64,000 nucleotides of DNA from Effrenium voratum (Eukaryota > Sar > Dinophyceae > Suessiales > Symbiodiniaceae), in assembly GCA_963377175.1 (NCBI GenBank), contig CAUJNA010001013.1, positions 430,879 through 494,878 of the forward strand. Reading direction: 5' to 3'. How positions within the stretch are numbered: the first letter of the stretch is position 1; every line of letters starts with the position of its first letter. Under the pieces are notes generated by a model, which was given only the letters and a program-made list of their open reading frames with translations, was not told where the DNA came from and made no database searches. Below are positions 53,179 to 61,489 of this stretch, in pieces. Both the position numbers and the translations under genes were made by a program.

Positions 53179-54255
53179 TCATTCCTGGCTGTTTTCCGCG
53201 GCCGATGGGTGCTTGATTGCAAGGACAGTGATGGCGAAGATGTTCAACAGAGTCTTGTAACCAATATTGCAACGCGTCTTCCTGTTGAACTTGTCGCAAA
53301 GCTGATCAATGTCAACGAAGTACTGCTCGTCAAAACCCAGCGGCCGTCGCTCCTGAAACCGGCCACGCAACACCCTTGAGGAACTTCGGCACGTTAAGAA
53401 TCGTGCCGGGGAGAATTCGTGCCTCATACTGCTCACCGTGGAACATAACGGTGCCACCGGGTTTGCCTGGCAACTCGCTGCCAGCGGGGGTCGCCCCCCG
53501 CGTCCGACATCGAAGACTTCGGCATGGCCTTCACCTGAATCTTCGGTGAAGCCTTTGCGGTGTACTTCTGCCGGAGCAGCTTTGATGCCAAGCAATGCCA
53601 CAGCAGCGCTGCCTTGCAGAGGAGCGTCATCATCATAGTCGACCTCCTCCGTAACCTCGATCTCCTCGACGTCGCGCTGCTTTGCCAATCTGGATGGGCG
53701 CTGAAGGTCCTCCCATGACTGAATGGTGAGCCGAACGTTTTCATCGTGCTCTGCAAGGGAAATTGGATTCAGGCCCGCAACGGCGTCGTGAGAAAACTCA
53801 GCATACAACTTCAGATTGTTGAAGTCATCCTTGCGCGCGTCGGAGACCACGACACACCTCATGACGTTGTAGAGAGACCACAACCATTCCACAGTCACTT
53901 TGCGGTTTTCAATAGAGTCCGCCATGTGATAGTTGTCGAGTCTATCTTGCTGCGACACGAGAAATGTCGACTCCTTCTTGCGAAGGAGCTTGTGGCTCTC
54001 AAGCGTTTCATCCAGGAGCCGGTCAGCAAACTGTCTGTAAATCGGAGGCAGCCCGTAATACGACCCATCAGTGTCTGTAAGGATCGTAACGTTACCCCGC
54101 CAGCTCCTGCACTCTTCGAGAATGTCGATGGCCTTGACGCAATCATTGAACAGATTTGGCCAATGACCATTACCACAGCGATAAGGCCGATCGAGTTTGT
54201 CACAGATCCCACCGCTGCCAACGAGCTCGTTTCCGGACCGCTTGAGCTCCTTCAT
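53179..54255 (-). CDS. 358-codon intact frame downstream of Copia element 2 pol
   Basis: An uninterrupted frame in an otherwise broken region. Recognisable features: a start of Lys/Gly-rich type, FNDCVKAIDILEECRSWRGN and VTILTDTDGSYYGLPPIYRQ, helical stretches (LDETLESHKLLRKKESTFLV), VTVEWLWSLYNVMRCVVVSD, an acidic stretch EEIEVTEEVDYDDD, and a final hydrophobic segment YKTLLNIFAITVLAIKH. It follows RNase H and the methyltransferase-like domain on the same strand and probably continues the same polyprotein. No family recognised. The C-terminal 90 residues look less conserved and may be 3' untranslated sequence. Confidence 0.4.
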   Translation of the reverse strand: MKELKRSGNELVGSGGICDKLDRPYRCGNGHWPNLFNDCVKAIDILEECRSWRGNVTILTDTDGSYYGLPPIYRQFADRLLDETLESHKLLRKKESTFLVSQQDRLDNYHMADSIENRKVTVEWLWSLYNVMRCVVVSDARKDDFNNLKLYAEFSHDAVAGLNPISLAEHDENVRLTIQSWEDLQRPSRLAKQRDVEEIEVTEEVDYDDDAPLQGSAAVALLGIKAAPAEVHRKGFTEDSGEGHAEVFDVGRGGRPPLAASCQANPVAPLCSTVSSMRHEFSPARFLTCRSSSRVLRGRFQERRPLGFDEQYFVDIDQLCDKFNRKTRCNIGYKTLLNIFAITVLAIKHPSAAENSQE

Positions 54256-54754
54256 TGTGTTCTTGACGGTCCAGGCGAGGTGCGAAAGGTTCTTGCCGCA
54301 GCATGTCTTGACTTCGCGCCTCCGCTGGTCAAAGCAAGGCTTGATGAACCACTCACAACGAGAAACACACTAGGTCGGCCGCAGCTTGCCCCGGGCGCTA
54401 CACGTCCCAAACCTTTGTCGTTGACTGCACAAAGTGTATCGACGAGGTCCGGCGCATAGTCGTCCGCCCACATGGCACAGGCACTTTGCAGCGTAGCTTG
54501 TGCACTGAGGATCTCCTCCATGGTCTTGCGATCCTCAGGCCTCGTCTCTTGAAACAAGAGGATTTGATGTGAAACTCGTCATTCCAATATTCAAGGTTGC
54601 TCTCCAAATGCTCCCGACATGGTGGTCAGCCATTGCGGCTACCGAGGGAAGCTTCAGAGCCACCAGTGCCCGACTTTCTTTTGGAGCCGAACTATTGGTA
54701 ACAAACTTCTTCATGCTATCAGCAAACTCAGAAAACATTCATGGATCAGGTCAA
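54256..54754 (-). pseudogene. Linker frames of Copia element 2
   Basis: Coding-like pieces in changing frames: SSAPKESRALVALKLPSVAA near 54,680 and MEEILSAQATLQSACAMWAD with DDYAPDLVDTLC near 54,480. They bridge the methyltransferase-like domain and the intact 358-codon frame. No domain is recognised. Confidence 0.35.
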
Positions 54755-55259
54755 TCATTTCATACGTGTAAGACTCAGCACGTTTGAGGGCCCCCCTGGA
54801 CTGTCCATGATGATGATTGTTGCAACTGGCCAACAGAAAAATGCAATAGTCCATGACTCTTGCAAAATGTTGCCATCCTTGTCAACAACGCCAAACATGC
54901 ATCCATCACAATTGTACTTGACCATTTCATACTTCATGAGGAAATCATGCACAAAGTAATACTTCCAATAGCTGAAGCTTAGGAAGTTCCATGTTGACCA
55001 CCAGCAAAATATCCAGTTGTCGAAGCATAGTGATTAGTTTGCCCAACCGCTTCAACAGTTTGCGAAACAACGCCTTGTGCTCCTGGATCTTTGCTTGGCC
55101 TTCTTGAGTCTGACCATTGATGTTGTTCCAGGAGCATCCACCCGTGCACGGAAGTGAAGCATGAACGATCACACAGGGTGGAGATTTCGACTTGACATTT
55201 TGCCTGAAACTCTGCACCTCGTCGAACACCCATTGTAATGTATCAGCAACCAACGCATT
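54755..55259 (-). pseudogene. Methyltransferase-like domain fused after Copia RNase H
   Basis: Directly after RNase H, in the same frame and separated by a single TAG at about 55,260, the minus strand encodes NALVADTLQWVFDEVQSFRQ, then CVIVHASLPCTGGCSWNNI and KIQEHKALFRKLLKRLGKLI. LPCTGG resembles motif IV (Pro-Cys) of cytosine methyltransferases. After frame changes come VVNMELPK (a possible motif VI equivalent) and KYNCDGCMFGVVDKDGNIL. Cytosine methyltransferases in dinoflagellate retrotransposons have been reported. Assignment here is tentative because motif I is not evident. Confidence 0.4.
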
Positions 55260-55922
55260 CTAACGTTCTGTTACTCTCAGCACCTTGCAACCGTACGCAG
55301 ATGATCTTGGCTTGTCACCAAGCTTGGAATCATCTGAACAGCAAAACTCTCTTAGAAGTCGATCATACGTCTCATTTGTGCAAATGGCAGAAGCTTGCGC
55401 TTCGCTAGTGGGGGCTGGCTTGATTTTGATATTTCCATCCAACTGCACCCGCCGAACTCCAATGAGATGACATGCATGATCCCACTTTGCTTTGCTTGTA
55501 AATGGCTTGGCCAAGATGTCCGCAACCTGATAAACAGAATTGACGTTGACGAGGTTAAAGAAACCCTTCGAAAACTGCTCTCTGAGCCATGCCACAGAAG
55601 TTCTCTGGGTTCTGTCAGCATGTCGAAGCTGCGCGGAATTGCCAGTCTGAATGATGTGAATAGTCGCTTGATTGTCTTCACAAAAGGCAACTTTAAACTT
55701 CTCATTCAGAAAACAATCAATCCGCGAAGAGGCGCTATAGTCTTTTCGTGGTTCCATGCCGCCATACCGGATCTCGTCCAACTCGGGGTCGTACGTGTTG
55801 GGACCGACTATAACCGCCATGCAGCCAGTAGTTGACCTCGAGTCAAACTCATCTGCGTAGTCAGCGTCACCAAAGATCCACAGTCGGCAATCCAGCAAAC
55901 TATCCCCAATAAAGCACGACAT
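55260..55922 (-). CDS. pol: Copia element 2 RNase H
   Basis: An intact frame: LWIFGDADYADEFDSRSTTG (first Asp), KDYSASSRIDCFLNEKFKVA (the usual SSAE-like motif altered), FCEDNQATIHIIQTGNSAQL (second Asp) and LRHADRTQRTSVAWLREQF, then YQVADILAKPFTSKAKWDHA. These are the Copia RNase H landmarks. The catalytic Glu position appears substituted (SSRID), suggesting inactivity. Confidence 0.75.
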   Translation of the reverse strand: MSCFIGDSLLDCRLWIFGDADYADEFDSRSTTGCMAVIVGPNTYDPELDEIRYGGMEPRKDYSASSRIDCFLNEKFKVAFCEDNQATIHIIQTGNSAQLRHADRTQRTSVAWLREQFSKGFFNLVNVNSVYQVADILAKPFTSKAKWDHACHLIGVRRVQLDGNIKIKPAPTSEAQASAICTNETYDRLLREFCCSDDSKLGDKPRSSAYGCKVLRVTER

Positions 55923-57580
55923 TCAGTGATTGAGGGTCGAGTTTAAGCAACCAAACGATGCAAGCCCTCATCACAAACTTTGGACCACTTTGTAACACGT
56001 GAAGCAAGAGACTGAGTTGCACGAAGAAGATCATATCTCGCCATTGAGCAGCAAAAAGAATCTTCATCAAAACCCGACTTGCAATAGGTTGCAACCTGCC
56101 AGTTGGTTCCTTCTCACCCTCGCGCGGTAGTGCAGTCCTCAATTCATGAAACGGAGTCAAAACCTTCTTGAGAGTCGCACGAGAAGTCTTTGCAAGCTCG
56201 CAGTAAGACTCAACACAGGAATCCAAGAAATCGGCCATGTCATAATGCACGATATTGACGGGTTTCTTCATGCAACCGTCCTTTCGATAATCCGTGTCAA
56301 TGAGCTCCTTGAACTTGGACTTCTTGGAAGGCTGCTTTGCCGCAGTCTTGTTTTGCATAGCCGCTGCGTGTCCATCTCGCTGAACACTGTGCAGCCGGTC
56401 CACCAATTCTTCTCCTTAAAGCCGGCCTGTGCTTTCCATGAGTCCTCGAGACACTCATATGTGTTGCCTTTGCAACACAAGTCACGCGGAGCTCCAACAG
56501 TCCCTCAAAGTTCTCGGGGGCATACCTCTTTCTTTTCTGGGATAAAGATGATGGCGAACCCAAATCTTCTCCTCAGGAAATTGCTCCCAAAAATCTTCTG
56601 TTCTATGAAGGACGGCAGGACTTGCGCTCTGCTTTTCGAACGCATGGGCAAACGGATGATGATCTCTTGTCAACATCACCTGGTTCTGCTCAACATGCTC
56701 ACATCCGAAACACCGTCCGAGCGACTCCGGCGTGTCAATCTCGATGGCAGATTCAATGTTCTTCCAGCCCTTCGCCAAGTTTGCAGTGGGGCCGGCAAGC
56801 CTGAGGTCGTCGACGTAAGTAACCAACAGAAGCTTGAGCTCATCATGGAAAAACACACTTTGCCAAATACCTTTCAACAACAGCCTCCACTTGTTCTTTC
56901 GAAGGCCAGTCTTGAAATGATTCTCCCACAAGCCACCGCTGTCAGTATGACCATACAATGCCAAAATCAAAGGTGACAAAGTTAAGGATCATTGGTTTTG
57001 TCAATCCAATGCCTTCGAACAACGCCTGCGTGTATGCTTGCTTTGCATCCCCTTGCTGCTTACCAAACCCAGGTTGAGATCCATAGAGGTCCAGAACTTG
57101 CTCATAGTTCTCATCAACCGCACGGTTTCCTTCGAAAACGGTGCACTTTCGGCTAGGGTCGCCCACAGCAAGCTCGCTGCCCTTGAGATAGCACGCCTCA
57201 AAGATACTTGCAATATGAGCCCCTTTTGTCTTGGCTTAGCAATGACAGTTTTGCACTCTTTTACCCGCGACTCGCCCCAGGTACCCTTGCTTCTAAGCTT
57301 CCCATTCAACATCTCCAAAGCTTTCTTTGCTTGAGGAGTTTCTGAGCGCGGAATAAGCCTTGCAACTGCTGCAGTCATCAATAAAGCACTCACCAGATCT
57401 TCACGGTTCGCCTTGATGCGCTCCTCGAGAACTGCAGTGACACATGCTCGATGCTCTTCAACAGTCTTACCTCTTTCATGGTTTGCGACTGGCATCGCAG
57501 GGACAGAAATTTCAGGGGTAAAGCTTTGTAGCTGGGCCCCCCTGACCATGAACAGCGTGATTGGGCTGAACATAGACGGC
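55923..57580 (-). pseudogene. pol: Copia element 2 reverse transcriptase, broken
   Basis: Fragments in several frames: GESRVKECKTVIAKPRQKG and ENYEQVLDLYGSQPGFGKQQ, then GDAKQAYTQALFEGI (first catalytic Asp, about 57,040), ALYGHTDSGGLWENHFKTGL and LLVTYVDDLRLAGPTANLA (YVDD box, about 56,795-56,823). Then ESLGRCFGCEHVEQNQVML and a connection region towards 55,923. At least five frame changes or stops make it non-functional. Confidence 0.75.
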
Positions 57581-58440
57581 CGTGGCAGCTACGTCTGTAG
57601 CAGCTGGCTTCACCTTCTTCTCAAGCTCCGTGCGATATTCCAAGCTGGGCTCGTACTGCTTGACCCTGATGGGATTGGTGTCACCATTTCGCAGCTTCTC
57701 CGGCAAGTTCTTGAGCGGCAATACCAGAATCTCATGTATAGGTAAAACCAGGCTGCACATTATAGCAAACAAAGATGCCAACATCCGAAGTAGGCAGAAA
57801 CTTGGACTGCTTGGAATCGACGCGCTGACGATTGATCCAATACGACAGCTTCGCACCAAATGGAATCTTTGCGTCAGGAAACTCAGCCCCAAAACGCAAA
57901 GCCCACGGCGACTTGTCCTTGTCATCCGGAATTGTAACATGTGGAGCAAACGCATGATGTTGAGCAGCCAAAGGCCAAGCTCAACCGGCAAACCGCTCTG
58001 AAACAGATTCGCCCTTGCTCCTGTCAGGATTGTGCGGATCTCGCGCTCGATGAGTCCAGAAGATTGACTCACATATGGTTGGCTGAGAACATGCTTCCAG
58101 CCCATACTCTTCACCGCAGCTGCAATCTCGCCAGAGTTGTCAGAATAGAAATTCCCAACGTGGTCATCCGGCTTTGTGAAATGTTGAAAAGCACGAACGC
58201 AACTATCAGCATCTTGCCTTGCAGAAAAAATACCTCTTTCACCACCAAAGCATTCCACTCACCTTTGAACCCATGTCTCGTCATTAGAGATGACATGGTC
58301 AGCAGTCACGTGATCTCCAAACGCCTTTGCATCTATTGAGGAAGATCCATGTCTGCGACGAGCTTAAGGTGCTTGCATCTTGGCTCGTACACATGTCTCG
58401 CAAAACGGATTCTTGGGTTTATGAGTGAAAAGATGATCTT
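57581..58440 (-). pseudogene. pol: Copia element 2 integrase, broken
   Basis: Zinc-binding end: DHLFTHKPKNPFCETCVRAK (H-x-H... C-x2-C, about 58,365-58,435). Catalytic core: NFYSDNSGEIAAAVKSMGW (second Asp) and SSGLIEREIRTILTGARANL (catalytic Glu), about 58,030-58,150. Further downstream are KSPWALRFGAEFPDAKIPFG and FLPTSDVGIFVCYNVQPGF in another frame. The order agrees with the flanking RT. Confidence 0.75.
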
Positions 58441-59300
58441 CAATTTTGGCCTCACGCATCAGAATCTTTTGAACGCTTGGACATTTGCTTTGGAGCTTCA
58501 GCAACTTCCGGATTGACCTCCGATTCCGGGTCAAACTCCGGCTCAGGCGGCTCAGCTTTGTCAGGGCGCAACGGAAACAACGCGACATCCGGCGCAGGTC
58601 GCCCCCCACTTGAAGACTTCGCACTGATCATCAACGTATGGAACTCGCCCATCGAGCTTCAATATCACCGCCTTACCGTCAGGTCGCGCAAAATACGGCG
58701 CACTGTTCTTTCTCCATACGAAGTCGTATCCTTTTTCCAAGCATCTTTGGCCAACACAAAAGACAGCCGCTGTACTCGGCAAAACATACGGAGTGACGAC
58801 CTCGTTCAACTGATCAATGGAGAAATCCGCAATTTTGTCAGGCAAATTGAGCCATTTGCTGTTGAAAGGTTGATGGGAGTTGATGCAGTATTGATCCCCT
58901 TTTGAAGTGTAACTGCACGCTCCGTGTCAACCAGATCTTGTTCGCTACTTGTATCAACAATCCACTGACGAAGTCCTGCCGCTGCTGGCGCAGCAATCTG
59001 CTCCGGCAATTCATCAAGATTCGTCTCATCATCGTCAATCCAACAACCAGGGCAGAACAGACCACAATAGATTGGCTCGTTGTCATCGTAGTAATCGCAG
59101 AAACATGGCGCATTGTAACCAGCCAGCATCAACTCAATGACTCCTTCCAACACCAGTGCTTTGTCTATTGCATCGGAAAGGTCCATGGGGTCACGCGTTT
59201 GTCAGTATTCGAAGCACCTGTGCTGCAAATGAACACGTTTGCCCAGCCCAGAACTGCTCCAGACCTTCATCAGGATCTGCCCAGAAATCACCAAAAACCG
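58441..59300 (-). pseudogene. pol: Copia element 2 protease region
   Basis: The aspartic protease motif reads LRQWIVDTSSEQDLVDTE (about 58,925-58,972), where D-T-S replaces the usual D-T/S-G. PYVLPSTAAVFCVGQRCLEK and FVWRKNSAPYFARPDGK (about 58,680-58,820) fit the remainder of the protease or the linker to integrase. A negatively charged linker (PEPEFDPESEVNPEV) precedes the integrase zinc region. Confidence 0.6.
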
Positions 59301-59305
59301 GTTCT

Positions 59306-61482
59306 TTACCATTGATGTCGCCCTTGGTGATGCGCTGATCCAGCAAACATTCCAGCGAAACAGGAAGATCTTTGCATTAGCGCCTTTCGAGGCATCACAT
59401 GATGTCGAATAATCATGTCATTCGCAGAGTCAACCTCCCAGAAATCTTGCTTAGGGCGGCATGCTGCGAGGCACGCGTTAGATCCTTTCACCCTCAGGCA
59501 CACCGCGGCCGAGGGTTCGCCCTTTTTGCCATGGGATCGCTTTCTCCCTTTTGCCTTCGGAGTAGGAGATCTTCCTCTGCTACTGGCTTTCTTCGGGCTT
59601 GGCTTGTCAGTTGCGGGTGCAGCAGACCGAGCTTCATGTGAAAACGCACACCTGTCCCCACGAGTGCAATTTCCCTGACCACCTTTGAAAAACTTGCAAG
59701 GAATCTTCTTCATCTCAGCTCTCTTTCTTGATGCAGACCGATCCCTGTCGTGACCCTTGCTGTCAGAGCGCCCCCGGCCTTGGCCTGGGGTCCTTCTCAT
59801 GCTTGTACATGCAGTTGTCACGAGTGCACTTGCCCGTCTGGAAATCAAAGCAGTATTTGACTGTTGAAGGATCTCTTGGACGACCAGGATTTGCAGCTGG
59901 AGCTGGAGCACCAACCTTCTGATTGTGAGCTCGAGCAACACGATCGCGGTTGGACTGCAATCGCTCCCGAGTCAAAACACCACGAACAGCCTGAACAAGG
60001 AAATCGTAGCTCTTGTCATACGACCCATCTTTGGCACGCTCGTAGGTATCAAGGTCGCACTTAATCTTGTGACATCCACTAATCTGTCGCAAGAACATGT
60101 CCTTCAAAACGCTTCATGCCAGCAATGACCAAGTCCCAGTTCTGAATGAAAGACATCAAATCATTGTTATGGAGCACCACCTTCAGCAAATCTTAAGTGG
60201 AATGCAACGCCCCGGCCTCTTTATTGGTTCTGAAATACTGCTCAAACATCAGAAGAACTTGACGGCCACGGACAACCCTATCCAACGCAGCTTGTTGCTC
60301 CTTCAGGTGAGGATCTGCCGACTAAGGTCGCCCCTAGCAATCCGCGACAATGGAGCAAGAAGCTTTGTGCCCAACGTTTCAAACTGCTCTGGATCTCCAA
60401 GCTCTAGCATAAGATTCTTCTTGTCCTCCCGGTTCACGTATACCTTGTCTAGTAAGGTAAATGCAGCATCGGGCCGATCAGATGCAGCCCGAATTTCTTC
60501 GCGAGTGGCCGTTTTCCAGGCTCTGTAGGTTTCAGGAGTCGGAAACTCGCTCAGCCTCAAAGTATCAGCTTCCTTCGATTTGGGCCGCTCCTGCTGATTC
60601 CGGACGAAGCCAAGGAGAGCCGCGCGGAACCTCGGCCGCGTTCTCGCTCCGCAAACCTTCTCGCATCCTGATTGATATCAAACTGCATTGCACCAGAAAT
60701 AGGATCACTCCAACTCTGCTGCGGAATAATCTGAGGCGTAGGCCCGGAAGACTGAGCATTTCGGTTTGGAAAAAGACGCGAATCATCAAAAATGTTGCCT
60801 CTTCTGTCCAAAAATGATTCCGAGCTGACATTCGGAAAACTGGATGCAGGTTGAGGATCTCCACGCGCGTTAGGAGGAACTTCTCGGCTTGCAGTGTTGG
60901 CCGACATCTCCTCCTGTGCTTTCTCGAGCTCGCTCTTCAAACGCTCAACGGAATCATTCAACCCGTTGACGTTGATGTTATCCTGCATAGAATGGTTTTC
61001 TGCCAGGATCCTGTCCCTTTGCTTGCTGATCGCTTTCTCTGAATTTCCTGCTGCGATTGCTTCTGCACGCAAACTTTGTGCAAGCGCGCCGTATTGAGCT
61101 GTCCTCTGTGCAACCTCTTCACTGACCTCGGCAGAAATAGCTCCCAGCATCTGATTGACTTGGGCACTAAAGAAAGCGCAGGACTCAGCAAATTGTTCAT
61201 GCAACTCAAAGCTGCTACGATTGTTCTCTTCGTCCAAGCGATGCACGGTCTCCGCCAGGTGAGCACTTTACTCCGCTCTTGCGGCATCCATTGCCACGCG
61301 GTGCAACGTGTTAGCTTCTTCTCGAACAGCGTCGCCCGTGTCATTGTGTACATGCATAATATTCTGGGTGGCAAACCCAAATACATTCGAGGATCGCGTG
61401 GATCAACAGAACCTGTAGCTGCAACTGCACCATCGCTACCATCACCAACGTCGTATATAGCAGGTATATCTCCAGATGCCAT
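59306..61482 (-). pseudogene. gag: Copia element 2 Gag with two CCCH fingers
   Basis: Starts MASGDIPAIYDVGDGSDGAV at 61,482; after a frameshift a helical region follows (RLDEENNRSSFELHEQFAES and AAGNSEKAISKQRDRILAEN), then a Pro/Ser-rich linker and RLSEFPTPETYRAWKTATRE plus KKNLMLELGDPEQFETLGTK. The nucleocapsid has YCFDFQTGKCTRDNCMYKHE (about 59,803-59,855) and IPCKFFKGGQGNCTRGDRCA (about 59,640-59,705), both CCCH fingers, instead of a CCHC knuckle. A basic tail follows (SPTPKAKGRKRSHGKKGEP). Multiple frameshifts between 59,860 and 60,300. Confidence 0.65.
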
Positions 61483-61489
61483 TGCGGTC

